A DNA stretch of 64,000 bases, taken from NCBI GenBank assembly GCA_014904985.1, contig MU129028.1, forward strand, positions 62,001 through 126,000. Direction: 5' to 3'. The stretch comes from Hydnum rufescens UP504. Its lineage: Eukaryota; Basidiomycota; Agaricomycetes; Cantharellales; Hydnaceae. A program made the position numbers and the translations under genes. The notes beneath the pieces are model-generated. The model ran no database searches. It was not told where the DNA came from and saw nothing but the letters and a program-made list of their open reading frames with translations. Of this stretch, positions 50,305-61,845 are shown piece by piece (positions within the stretch are counted from its first letter, which is position 1; each line of letters starts with the position of its first letter).

Positions 50305-51413
50305 ATGGCCGACAAAGCTATTCTCTCTTTGATCAAGATGAAGGTGGCGATGGAAATCCTCCAGACCGAGGAGGCGGTTGCGACCGTGAAGGTTGAGTTG
50401 GTGAAGTGGGAGGTAAGTGATGAAAACTTTTTCTGTTTTCTGTGAGTTGCATTGATTTTTTGTAAAGTGGCAGGTGCATCTGCAAGGTCAGATGCCCGAG
50501 GTGTTGCCTCTCATGCCTGAGATGGGTTTGGCCCTTGCGGCTTGGTGTCTGTGCATCGAGCGGATCGAGAACGACATGGGTGTTCGTTGTGCCCAGGAAG
50601 AGGCGGCGGTGTGCACTTTAGAGGAGGCGTGTTGTCTCGGCGCTGAGGTGTGGCACGAGGCCGAGGATGCTGCTTGGCGTGCAGCCGTGGTGGAGGTGCC
50701 GAGGGGTGCATCGAAAGATGCGCCTATCGTGTTGGGCAAGGATGAGGGATTGTCGATGGTGAGTATGATTTTTGAAGTCACAATGTCACTGACTTGGTGT
50801 TTTTTAGTGCGATTGGTGCGCGTCTGTGCACGCTCGATGGGTGGCCGGTGGTAAGAAGGGGGAGGAACCTCTGTGTGTGTCCAGTCCTTGTTTTCACTGC
50901 CAGGCATGCATGAAGTGGAACAAGAAGTGTTCCCTGGTGCTGGTGGGTCATCAGCACCTGAAGTGGGTTGCTGAGGGTGGTGAGGAGCCTTCATGGGCTT
51001 CCAGGTGACAATGCGTTGCATCACCTGAGTTGAAGGGTTCGCCTTCTCCTGCGGAGGGGGTTGAGGAGGAAGTGCCTGGGGGGGCGCCTGGGGCTGCACC
51101 TGAGCTCTCCGCAGGCGACTTGCTTCTGCGGGTCGAGAGTCTCTTGAAGCACATGGAGGAGACATGGGCCAATGACCCGACGCCCGAGTTGGCGCAATGT
51201 GCAGTCCTCGCGTGATGGGCCGCTGCAGAGGTGTCCGCGGCCATGGAGATGGAGGAGGTGAGGGTGCAGGAGTTGGAGCAGGGGTTGGCTGTCACAAAGT
51301 CACAGGCGAGTGTCGCGCGTGGTGTGCGACAGCGATGGGGGGATGTCGCGGCTTATGCTGAGGCAGGGTGGGAGATTGCTAGGGAGCAGCATGATTTGAG
51401 GGATGGCGAGTAG
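50305..51413 (+). pseudogene. Spliced antisense accessory gene within the gypsy element, Cys-rich putative zinc cluster
   Basis: Runs opposite to gag-pol, between chromodomain and 3' LTR. The ATG is at 50305 (MADKAILSLIKMKVAMEI). Two canonical introns in plus orientation, about 50413-50471 (GTAAGT...GGCAG) and 50760-50807 (GTGAGT...TTTAG), leave the frame open and join SM to CDWCASVHARW. The cluster is C-x2-C then PCFHCQACMKWNKKCSLV, resembling the short Cys clusters of proteins often seen near Agaricomycete transposons. A helical, Glu/Ala-rich C-terminal part follows (LLLRVESLLKHMEETWANDP, MEMEEVRVQELEQGL) up to the stop at 51413. Two in-frame TGA codons (51006 and 51213) break it. Function unknown. 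Nucleic-acid binding is a guess. Confidence 0.6.
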
Positions 51414-51690
51414 AACAATAAAATTTTCATTTTTTATTTTCTGATGTTTGAGAGTAAACTGAATTTTGGGGGTTCAGAAGGACAAAAAGGGAAAAGAAGG
51501 AAAGAAGGAAAAGACAGGAAAGGAGAAAAAATGCCGAAGGCGAGAGAGACATGTGAGGAGAGTGACAGTGAGAGAGAAGGAGAGAGAAGTGTGGCGGGAG
51601 GGAGAGAGAAAGAGAAATGTGGAGAGAGGAATGGTTGCGAAAGTGTGGGGTCACGATTGTTGCAATTTATACTGCCAGGTCGAGTACTTC

Positions 51691-52680
51691 TCATCCTGGT
51701 TTTTCGGGGTGTGCACAATGGAAGTCCATTACTGCTTTGTGAGCATTGGCAAGTTCTGCTGCTGGAAGCCAGCTAAACTCGTCGTTGGTGTGCTTGTAGC
51801 TGGACCATCGCACGCGATAGATTAAGCCGTTACCATGATGGCAACGATCAATCTTGCTGTCGATGATTTCTGTGATTTTGTATTTGAGTTCACTGTCGAT
51901 TTCGACAGGTGGGGGAGGTGGTTGGGTGTGATTGGGGAAGGGGTCGGGGTGAATGGGCTCAAGTAGTCGCACATGGAAGATGTTGTGGATTTGATTCATG
52001 GTGCGAGGGAGACCAAGGCGATATGTGTGTGTTGAAACTTTCTCAGTGACTGGGAAGGGACCAAGTTTCTTGTGGTCCAGTTTCTTCGATGGTCACTTTG
52101 TTTTGATGTTGCGCATGTCAAGCCATACTTGATCACCGATGTTGAGCATGGGGAAAGGGGGTTGTGATCCAGCTACTTGCTGTTTGTTTTGTTGTCATGT
52201 GATCGCAAGTTGGTCGCGAACGTAATTGTGGATGTTGCGAAGGTCAAGCACAGCTTGGTTGGCCTTGGTCGAAGGCACTGCTTCGATATTGATCTCAAGG
52301 TTGGGGTGAAAGCCTTTATTCATGAAGAAGGGTGTCATGTTCGTTGCAGAGTGCTCGGCGTTGTTGTATGCGAACTCTGCGAGGGGGAGAAGTAGCGCCC
52401 AGTCGTCTTGCAAGTAGTAGACATAAATTCGCAAGTACTGCTCGAGGATTTGGTTCAGGCACTCAGTTTGGCCATTGGTCTCAGGGTGGTACATGGTCAA
52501 GAGGTTGAGTTTGATGCTGAGTCTCTTCGCGAGCGATTTCCAGAAGTTGGAAATAAACAGTGAGCTGCGATCTGAGATGATATCAGTGGGTGTACCATGT
52601 TTGGATATGACCCAATTGATGACTAGGTCGGTGAGTCCTTCTGCCTGGAGTGTCGCAACTGTGGGGATGAAGAGACCCAT
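51691..52680 (-). pseudogene. Gypsy integrase core and chromodomain
   Basis: The integrase core shows WVISKHGTPTDIISDRSSLF, then SIKLNLLTMYHPETNGQTEC, which contains the second Asp and the Glu region of the DDE site. It is followed by LAEFAYNNAEHSATNMTPF. After the GPF/Y-like part (KLDHKKLGPFPVTEKVS) the chromodomain reads YKITEIIDSKIDRC and LIYRVRWSSYKHTNDEFSWL, which in chromoviruses directs integration to marked chromatin. In-frame TGA codons occur at 52690, 52195 and 52093. Confidence 0.88.
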
Positions 52681-52689
52681 CTTTGTGAA

Positions 52690-54695
52690 TCAGTCGATGA
52701 TAACAAGGATGGAGTCAAATGAGGAGGAGGGTGGGAGTCCAGTGATGAAGTCCATCGTGATCGAGTTCCAGGGTTGATCAGCAATGGAGAGGAATTTGAG
52801 GGGGCCATATGTGGCATGGTGCAAGGATTTCTCGCACGTGCGCATATGACACAAGATCGTACATATGCCTTGACTGTTTTCATTAGTCCTGGCCAGTAGT
52901 ATTTCCGTGTGATGAGACAGATGGTTTTGTGAATGCCTGGGTGGCCCACAAGGAGGTGGTCGTGCGAAGCGGGAAGGATGTTGAGGCGGAGGTTGCGATA
53001 GTCGGGGACATAGACGCATCCTTTGTGTAGTAGCAATGTCACGTCCTCTGAGAGCAAGAAGAAGGTGGGGGCAGCTGTTGAGTCGCCTTTGGTGGTCTCG
53101 ATGCATTCACGCACTTGCATTGTGATGGTGTTGTTGCGAGTGCCTTTGCGAATCAGTGCGAGGGTCATCTTGGAGTCGAGAGGGTGGTCATTGAGGGTTG
53201 CTCTTAAGTATGCACTAAGAGCTGTGTCCGAGTCAAGAGGCTTGGTGTCATGAATGATCGTTTGGAGGTTTTGCAGGTTTGCGGTTGCATATACCTCGTT
53301 TTGTTCAGGTGGATAAATGTCGAGGCATCTTGTGAGGGTGTCTGGTTTTCCTCCGAGTCGTCCTGGTCGATATATGATGATGTAGTCGAAGGAGGAGAGG
53401 TATTCCGACCATCGAGCCTGTTGACAAGTGAGGAGTTTCGTGGAGGTGAAGTACTCCAAGTTTTTGTGGTCCGTAATGACGGAAACTGTGTGAGTGGTGC
53501 CTTCGAGGTATGCTCACCAGGTGCAAAAGGCATCGAAGATCACGAGGAGTTCTTTGTCATGGATGTCATAGTTCAGTTCCGCGCTTTGCATTGATCACAA
53601 GCAGAACACAACGGGTCGAACTTCATTGTTCTCATCAATTTGTGACAAGATCGCAGTGATGGCGTAGTCAGACACATCAGTTTCTACAATGATGTGCAAT
53701 TTGGGGTCAAAGTGGCAGAGGATGGGTGCTGATACAAAGGTGTTTTTGATGCTTTCGAAAGCTTGTTGGGTCTCATTGTTCCATGCGAAGGTTTTGTCTT
53801 TTTTCATAAGACAGATTAAGGGGTGCGTGAGGTCTGAGTATGTTGCGATGAAGCAGCAGTAGAAGTTCGCAAAGCCTAGGAATGACTGGACTTCTTTTAC
53901 CGAGGTGGGTGCAGGCCAACTTAGGATTGCGTCGAATTTCATAGGGTCCATCTGGATGCCAGAGGGGGTGATGATGAAGCCGAGGTACTCAATAGTGTCT
54001 GTGTGGAAGGTGCACTTCGAGATCTTGGCACAAAGGTTTCTTTCGCAGAGTTGTTGTAGTACACGGCGAACGTGTTCGCAGTGTTCTTCTCGTGAATTGG
54101 AGAAAATGAGGATGTCATTGAGGTATACGATGACGAACAGATCCACCATATCCTGGAACAAGTTGTTCATGAAATACTGGAACTGCGCTGGGGAGTTGGC
54201 TGCTCCCATTGGCATTACGAGCCACTCATAGGCACCGTACCATGTATGAAATGATGTGAGCCACTCATGTCCTTTGGCAACTCTGATGTTGTAGTAGCCA
54301 TCGCAAAGATTGATTTTTGTATAGATCGTGGCGCTGTGAAGGCAATCGAGGAGGTCATTGATGAGGGGGATGGGGTAGCAACTCTTTTTCGTGATGCGAT
54401 TGAGTGCTCTATAATCAACACAAAGGTGAAGCCTGCCACCTTTCTTTTTCGTGAAGAGGATTCGTGCGCCTGCAGGGGAGGTCAAAGGGCATATGAATCC
54501 TTTTGCAAGGAATTCATTGATGAACTCATGTAGCATGGTGAATTCGCTTTCCGACATTGGGTATATGGGGCCCTGCAGTATGTCGTGACCTTCCTCGATG
54601 TCGAACTGAAGGTCGTATTTGTGATGTGGTGGTAGATAGCTGGCCGCTGTACTGGTGAAGATGTTGTGGAATTCATGGTATTCCAGGGGGAGTCA
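52690..54695 (-). pseudogene. Gypsy reverse transcriptase and RNase H with altered active site
   Basis: RT runs from about 54557: HEFINEFLAKGFICPLTSPA, RLHLCVDYRALNRITKKSCY, then IYTKINLCDGYYNIRVAKGH, where Asn stands at the first catalytic Asp. VIVYLNDILIFSNSREEH has Asn at the first Asp of the YxDD box. RNase H text follows (IIVETDVSDYAITAILSQI, YDIHDKELLVIFDAF, ITDHKNLEYFTSTKLL). The H2C2 zinc-binding part of integrase is near 52870-52980 (HDHLLVGHPGIHKTICLITR, SCVICARAR). TGA stops lie at 54693, 53595 and 53514, and a frameshift near 52830. The enzyme cannot be active as it stands. Confidence 0.88.
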
Positions 54696-54994
54696 TTGTG
54701 TGAGGTCTTGGCATTCCTTGATGGGGATTGATTCAGGTAACGCAGAGGTGGGGGAAGTGTTGCAAAGCACTGATGTGGTTCGTGTGTGGGTTGGATTGGT
54801 GACGACGCATGCATAGAGTGTTGTGCTTTTGTCACTGGCTGCTTGAATGAAGTCTTCGGCTTTGTAGACTTCAATTGTGACGCTGTGGGTTGGGGGCTTG
54901 CCATTATTGGTTCTGGGGTCGAGGCAGTTGTCACAATGACGTTGATGCTTAATGGTGTCGTTACAAGTTCCGAGTGGTGTGCCATGTGCTCGAT

Positions 54995-56956
54995 TCACAT
55001 TTCCGCCCATGAGATTTGTGGATTGACTTGTTGCAACCAGGGGAGTCCCAGTACGATGGGGGTCGAGGAGTGGAGTTGCGATTCGATGAACTCAATATTT
55101 TGTTGCAATGAGTTTGCGAAAGTGACTGGGAGTGTAACTATACACTTGAGGTTGTTCGCGATCGATCTGTTGAATAATCGCAAGGGGTGTGGTGTCGCCA
55201 AATGATGACGGTGTGGCACGGTGCGTGAGTTCTGTACTTGCAATGCGTCAATGAAGTTTTCAGAGGTGCCGCAGTCGACGAGTGCCGAGATGGGGCTGTC
55301 CGAGAGGAGGGGGATTGAGACTATTGTGATGAATGACGATGGGGAGAGGGAAGAGATGGTAGCTCTTAGATGAGTGGTTCCATTGGAGGGGGATGATGAT
55401 GAGATCTCAGTGATGCAAGGTTCCTCTGTTGTGCTGGGACCTCCTGAGAAGGTGAATGTAGTGCGAGCTACTGGGGTGCACGACGTTGCTGTCGCGGTTG
55501 TGCTGCTGGTACTGGTGGATGTTGTGGCAGGTGTCGTTGCAGTTCGCAGTACGTTGCGATGACTGGGGCAACTATCTACTGCATGGTCACCATTCTCACA
55601 GTATGCGCAGAGCTTTTTGCATCTTTGTCGTTCCTTTTCCTCTTTGGTGAGTGCGCTGTTAGACTTGTGAACTTTCGGGTTGCGCGGGGGGTTTGTCAAG
55701 GATGAAGGGGATGTCGAGGATGAGGGGTTCACAGTGTGGGGTTGTGTGCCGCGATCTGAGGTCCTCGTGGCTTTGAGTTCCTCTTGGCATTCCCAATACC
55801 AGCCATCAAATCTTAGTGCGGCTTGGTACATGCCTTGGAGTTTCGCAGGCTTGCCGTCTTGCAAGATGTCATCTTGTAGACGGTTCGGTAAGCCTTGGTA
55901 GAACTGCGAGCAGGGTGTGTTGTCGTTCCACCTGGTGAGGCTTGCTACTTCCTTGAACTGGTTGATGTAGCAGAGGACGCGGTGGTTGTCATTCATCTTG
56001 AGCACGCATAGTTTTTGCTCTTGAGTCGCGACCTCATCTGGGTCTCCGAAGTACATGTGGAGCTCTTCCTCGAAGAGCATCCAGCTGGAGAGTGTGGGGG
56101 ATTCTTCCATCTCCATGATGAGGCATTGGAACCATTGCCTTGCTGTATCCATGAGATATGATCTGGCCCAGATGATGCGCGTGCTTTCTAGCGTGAATCG
56201 CGACAGTTGCGATCGGAACGCCATTTTGCAGTGCGTGAGGAATCCGTATAGTTTAGAGGGGTCATGCCCCAAGAACATCTCCGGTTCTTTGATTTTGGGT
56301 TCGTGAAGTGCATGTCCCGATGGTGCGGAGGGTTGGGCAATTGTCGCTGTTTTGCGGTATTGCGGAGTGGTGGGGAGGTGTTCGAGTTTGGTTCCTCGAT
56401 GGTCCATGCCTGGAGTTGGGGCCCTGAATGCAGAGTCCAGGCACAGGGGGGTGGAGTGCGCATCCTCGAACATCGTGTGTTGTGGAGTTGGTTGCGCGAT
56501 GTTGCTAGGTGGTGCATATGTGACTGAATTGCCTCACGGTGTGTCATTGAGGTTTTGAGGTGAAGACTCATTTTTTTCCTTGGGGTAGGTTTGGGGCTTG
56601 AAGTGGGGGCTTCGAGTGAGGGTGCGAGGTGCGAATTGTGAGTTGTGCACTGCAGGCAAGACTATTTGTCTTGGTCGCATATTTGTGTTGAGGATGGGTG
56701 ACCGCAAGTTGCGGTGCGCGATTTCATTGTGCAGCTCTTGGTTTTCATTTGCGAGTTCTTTGAGGCGAGCGTTCATCTGGGCGTTGGTGCATGCCATTTC
56801 CGCTTGTATCTGTGTGCTGCATGCTAGGTCTGCCTGCATTTGTTGCAGCATGCGCAGGAGCATTGTCTCGGTGCTTGAAGTTGACGTGGCACTGGGAGGG
56901 TTTCCCATGTGTGGACCTTGCGTTGAGTTGGGTGGTGTTTGTATCATGGGATACAT
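54995..56956 (-). pseudogene. Gypsy gag and aspartic protease
   Basis: The gag N terminus contains a coiled-coil stretch (LKELANENQELHNEIAHRN). A TGA at 56534 interrupts it before the capsid-like retrotransposon gag domain (MFLGHDPSKLYGFLTHCKMA, WFQCLIMEMEESPTLSSWML, FYQGLPNRLQDDILQDGK). A CCHC zinc knuckle, C-AY-C-ENGD-H-AVDS-C, lies near 55580. The protease motif reads ALVDCGTSENFID, where D-C-G-T replaces the usual D-S/T-G-A. The frame ends at the TGA at 54995. Confidence 0.85.
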
Positions 56957-56990
56957 TGTCTGGGGCAGGCTGGTCAGACAGTCTTAGGGG

Positions 56991-57430
56991 CCTTAAAAGG
57001 TATGTCATTTTGATATCTGTATAGTGCCTGATAGGCTTGTATTATGTTTGATATCAAAAAGTGATCAAAAGAGTATTTGATAGCAAAAGAGTTGGGTTTG
57101 AGCTCAATTTGAGATCAATTTGAGATCAACTTTGGAACTTGTAGAATTCTGCAATGCTTTACTGTAGTGCAGATGAGACATTTTATTATGCAAAGCATTT
57201 ACATGGTTAAAGGAAATATTATTCTGAATCCAAATCTAGTTCTACAATTGCTTGGTCCACTGTGGCTATCAAACCAGCTTCCTCCAGCTCAAAGAACTCC
57301 TCCAGCTCACCACCCTCTGAGTCATCATCTGAACTTGCATCAAAATCATCAAGATTCCTTCTACTTTGAGAATTACGGTCCAGGCATGGTGGGGTTGTAG
57401 TGCAACTAAAGATTCTTGTTCCAATTGCAC
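56991..57430. other. AT-rich junction between gypsy 5' end and KDZ gene
   Basis: Includes repeated text of the type GATCAA(A/T)TTTGAGATCAA near 57100-57130, but no LTR and no gene. It probably holds the KDZ 3' untranslated region. Confidence 0.4.
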
Positions 57431-60400
57431 TCAGACATTAGACCAAACACCATAATGTTGATGTAGTGCCAAAGGCATTTGAACCGAGTCCCAACTTGGA
57501 GCACCAGGAGCAATGGGCACTTGGACTATGTCCTTTTTCCAAGCTGTCATCCAGTCATACAGTTGGTGTGCCCACAGAAGCCCAAAATACGAGACATCTT
57601 CATCCTTGGATCCCATGAAGAGGTCCATTGCAGCTGAATACTCTTCATGGAACCACATCCGAAGGTTGGCATGCTCACCCTTGCACCTCTCAAGCTCCTG
57701 CTGGCAGCTGGCCACCTCCTGTGAGATCCGGATACCTTCTTTGACTGAGGGATCTGCCAACCAAGGGGGCACAACTCCATCCGGGAAATCTGCAATATCG
57801 CCTCAAGAATCTTCCATATATCTTGATCCACATCCAGCTTGTACAGGCCATCCATTGTGAGCATCGGCAGAATGTATGCATCTCTCTGAATACCTCCCCT
57901 TCCCCTAAGCACAACCAGTTCCTTTAGCCTTGCATTGTATTTCTTTACAGTGGCCTCAATCCTGCCAGATCGGTTTTTCACAGCTTTCTCGACATGGGCC
58001 TTTGTCTTCTGGTCCAAGATGTGACTCAAGTTCGTGCGGTCCAATGTGGCAAGCTCGAACTTCCTAGCCCTCAGCTTCTTCAGAAGTTGCTCATGAAGTG
58101 CATGGAGGTTCAGCTGAATATTGACCCATTTATCCTTCTTGAGCCTATTTAACTCAGATGCAGATGCATGGTCAGTTAGCCGCAGCTCATCAGTCTTCTT
58201 GTTGATCATGGTCTCCAATTGCCGGATGGCCTCCTTCAGCAGCCTGACTTTTTCCTGCCACTCTGCCTGCACTTCATTGCTTGCAGTCATGTCATCTTGG
58301 ACCAAATCATTCCCCTCAGCAATCAAATCCTTGAGATTCCCTTGCTGAGCCTCAAGGGTTGCTGTCAGAGATATGATCTGTTCCACAGCTCGGGCACCTT
58401 TCGTCTGAGACTGGCGTGAAACAGGTTGGCTGTGATATTCTTGTTGGGCTTTGAACTCCTCCATTAAGTAACTGGGAGAGTGGTCACCGAGCTTCATCTC
58501 TGCCTCTTCTAGGCGGTGCTGCAACCGATCAATTCGACCTTGGAGCCACTTTCCCATTCCCATGCGCTTCCTGTCATCAATGTGCTCCACCTGGAGGTCA
58601 AGAATGAAGAGACACCAGTGATAGCCTGTCACCCGCAACCCAGGGATAAGCCTGCGAAGCTCACTCCAAAACTGCTCACACCCTTCGCCATCTGAGAGTC
58701 CCCAGAGCTCTGATTTGCGAGGATGATACCAGAGCTGGCATGCCCATTGATGACCATATGCATGGAAAATCGAAACCCCCCACTCCAAGCGAGGCAGCCA
58801 TTCCGGCATGAATCTCCACTTTTTCAGAGTCTGGTCCATCTGACAGCCAATGTCATACAGGGCCCCAATTCTCCAGTGACTTGGTACATGCTTCAGGATG
58901 GTCTCCAACAGTGCAAAGACATAGAACTGCTTCTCTCCTGAAGTCCACATGCTTGCAACAGCAAGTGGTATGTCATGATGGCACAGTAGAGCTATTACCC
59001 CAGTATCTTCAAAATACTGGGTTGATGCCTTGACATGATCTTCATCTGCAGCAATAAATGACTGCTGACATGCATCATAGGTTGAGTTTGGTGCAGGAGG
59101 CCTGGTTCCACTGTATCATCCTCCAGGTGATCTGCGTAATAATCGGTGCCCTCATTGGCTGTGTGTTTCAGTCCCATGCGTGCTGGCCTTGCAGGACGAG
59201 TCTCCAGGATTTTCCTTTCCCAGGACTCCAAATAGTCCCTCGACAACATGATTGTCTTGGGTGAAGTGACTGGGGGATCACATGCCCCTGTCTCTCCCTC
59301 ATGACCATGTCATCGGTCTTCGTTGCGGATCTGCTTAAGTTGGAAATTTGCATCAATGCAAACCATGAGCTGGACTCTACAAGTTTCATTGCAGTCAGAA
59401 TGACTATTATCCCAGCTTGTCACAGATAATAGCCTACTCATGGCATATTATGTGTGTCTGTATGATTTCCTCCAAAACAAAGTGGGCATCGCAACCTCAA
59501 GTATTCACTGGGGTGGGTATGGTTGGCAGGAATGAAATTTGAGCAGACATCAGGAGGCAGATTGGCAGACACACGAGTGAGAACGGTGGCAGGAGCATTA
59601 ACTGAAGCATTTGCAGGAGTTGAGTTTGCAAACAGCTTTGGATCGCTCTGAACGTTGACATATCCCCACTCATGTACCGGTGTTCTCTCATCCAACTCTG
59701 AGATCAACCCTCTCTTATCATCCTGCACAATTCGAGTAATCTCTGCCCTGACCAACCAAACAAGCACCTGATAGTGCGCAAGTGCATTCGCAAAGTGTCA
59801 CCGAAATGAATCTCCTGTTGCAAACTCATAGCCACGAGCTTTGAGGTACTCGACCAGAGTCGCAGCCCATGCTCTTTCATTGGGTGCCGTATGAAGAAAT
59901 AGGGAGGCCACAAATTCGAGCATGTCGAGACTGACTGCCAATGTGGGGAAAAGAGGTGCACATGGGAAGAAACCGTGCTCGACAAGCTGGATGGCAGCCA
60001 GACAGCATGGACAGACCATCAGCACAACCTCTTCCAGTCGCTCCATGGAAACACAGAGAACCCAAAGGGGTCGAGGTGCCCCACATCTACATACTGCAGG
60101 ACTATGGGGCTCTTCTGCCGAGAGGTCTGAGAAGCACCCCTGAGTGACCTTCATGTAGGGATGGATAAGGCTGGGTAACACCTCTCTGTTCCATCTATCT
60201 GCTTGAGCAAGTCTATGAAGTGCATGCTGAGATTGTTTGTCCTTCATTACTTGTATTTTACTCTGGCTCGTTTCAGCTGCATATTGCACATCCACATGGT
60301 CCCAGCTGAAGTACTTGGAATGTGTAAGGGGAGGATCAGGAGGGAATCGAGGCGAGACCGATGTTTCGAGGGAGGGCAAAGGCAAATTGGCAATGTCTCG

Positions 60401-60505
60401 GGCAGATGCAGGTATAGAAGGGGCCATCATGCGCCTAGGCCTTTTGGATGGAGGGGGCTCATGCTCACTACCTTGATTTGGAGGTAGTTTTTGTTTTTGG
60501 TGCAT
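57431..60505 (-). pseudogene. KDZ (Kyakuja-Dileera-Zisupton) superfamily transposase, C terminus damaged
   Basis: Transposase gene from the ATG at 60505. The N-terminal region is Pro/Arg-rich and has a cysteine cluster (VCRCGAPRPLWVLC, MVCPCCLAAIQLVEHGFF) typical of KDZ proteins. RLRCPLCFGGN comes next in a later exon. The core has YDACQQSFIAADEDHVKAS, TGVIALLCHHDIPL, GALYDIGCQMDQTLKKW, SIFHAYGHQWACQLWYHP and GLSDGEGCEQFWSELRRLIP, all hallmarks of the family. A long coiled coil follows. Near 57811-57816 one G is missing (TGGAAG where TGGGAAG would keep the frame), and a TGA follows at 57803. Downstream text (PPWLADPSVKEGIRISQEVA) continues in the shifted frame to 57431. Introns occur near 59250-59440 and 59770-59800. 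Confidence 0.88.
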
Positions 60506-60639
60506 TCATTTCTCCCTCCTCTTCTTGGCAGCCACGACTGCAGCCAACATTATGTGAAAGCAGAGCAAGAAACTTGGAAATGGTATTGATGAGGCTGTAC
60601 AATAGGAACGAATGATAGGCAAGGTGGTGTGTGGGTGAG

Positions 60640-61845
60640 AAAAAACTTGACAATGGATGGATGGCCAATTCACACAAGAGACTGCACTGCACGACTGGCA
60701 AGAATAATGGCGACTGCAGGTGAAACTGCAGTGTGACACTACCTGATGCTTTGAGATGGTGACAGGGTAGCAAGAAAAAACTTGAAAAAAGAGCTGGTTC
60801 ACACAAGAGATGGCACAGATAATGGTGACTGCAGATGAAACTGCGGTGTGACACTACCTGATGCTTTGAGGGAGGGTGACGGGATGATGTACAGGTGAGG
60901 TAATGCTTGAAAAAAGAGCTAGTTTGTGCGAGAGATGGCACAGATAGTGGCAACTGCAGACAGAACTGCAGTGTGACACTACCTGATGCTCTGAGAGAGG
61001 GTGACGAGATGATGTATGGGTGAGATAAAAAAGAGCTGGTTCACGCAAGAGGTGGCACGGATAGTGCGACTGCAGATGGAACTGTGGTGTGACACTACCC
61101 AATGCTTTGAGAGAGGGTGACGAGATGGTGTATGGGTGAGATAACAGTCAAAAAAAAGAGCTGGTTTGCTCAAGAGATGGCACAGATAGTGGCGACTGCA
61201 GACAAAACCACGGTGTGACACTACCCAATGCTTTGAGAGAGGATGATGAGATGATGTATGGGTGAGATAAAAAAGAGCCAGTTCGCACAAGAGGTGGCAT
61301 GGATAGTGGTGACTGCGGACAAAACTGTGGTGTGACACTACCCGATGCTTTGAGGGAGGGTGACGAGATGATGTATGGGTGAGATAACAGTCGAAAAAAA
61401 GAGCTGGTTCGCTCGAGAGATGGCACGGATAGTGGCGACTGCAGACAAAACCGCAGTGTGACACTACCCAATGCTTTGAGAGAGGATGACAAGATGATGT
61501 ATGGGTGAGATAAAAAAGAGCTGGTTCGTGCAAGAAGTGGCACGGATAGTGGCAACTGCGGACAAAACCGCAGTGACACTACCCAGTGCCTTGAGAGAGG
61601 CGATGAGGTGACGTGTGAGCGAGATAATGCTTGGAAAAAAGAGCTGGTTTGTGTAATAAATAGCATGGATAGTGGCGACTGCAGTTGAAACTGCAGTGTG
61701 ACACTACCCGGTGCCTTGAGGAGGGTGATGAGGTGACGTGTGAGTGAGATAATGCTTGAACAAACAGAGGATCCATGCAAGAGATGGCACAGATAGTGGC
61801 AACTGCAAAACTGCAGTGTGACACTACCTGGTGCCTTGAGATTTT
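60640..61845. repeat. Minisatellite of about ten 116-126 nt units upstream of the KDZ gene
   Basis: The anchor GTGTGACACTACC recurs at about 60731, 60846, 60970, 61087, 61213, 61330, 61456, 61572 (shortened), 61696 and 61816. The spacing alternates 117/126 in the central part, so a 243-nt dimer is the higher-order unit. Each unit also holds AAAAAAGAGCTGGTT, GAGATGGCAC(A/G)GATAGTGG and GAGATGATGTATGGGTGAG. Because 243 is a multiple of three, long minus-strand frames stay open, but they are periodic and should not be called genes. Confidence 0.9.

Larger units (their letters stand above)
49696..56990 (-). mobile_element. Ty3/gypsy chromovirus, decayed, inserted in the copia element
   Basis: Minus-strand order is gag (from about 56956), zinc knuckle, protease, reverse transcriptase, RNase H, integrase, chromodomain (ending 51691), then 1.5 kb with an antisense gene, polypurine tract and 3' LTR. 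Gag-protease, RT-RNase H and integrase-chromodomain lie in three frames, with shifts near 55000 and 52830. No 5' LTR resembling the 3' LTR is found upstream of gag, so the 5' end is truncated near 56960-57000. The insertion point lies within copia RT sequence. The element cannot be autonomous. Confidence 0.9.

Noticed and set aside
51427..51825. Lys/Glu/Arg-rich frames on both strands next to the chromodomain
   Set aside because: Purine-rich low-complexity DNA keeps several frames open. There is no conserved motif, and no intron or start is convincing.
60980..61780. Long minus-strand frames of 184 and 210 codons
   Set aside because: They coincide with the minisatellite, their translation is periodic, and the openness follows from the 243-nt period.
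60640..61845. CRISPR-like array
   Set aside because: The whole unit is repeated with no unique spacers, the period exceeds 115 nt, and the host is a eukaryote.
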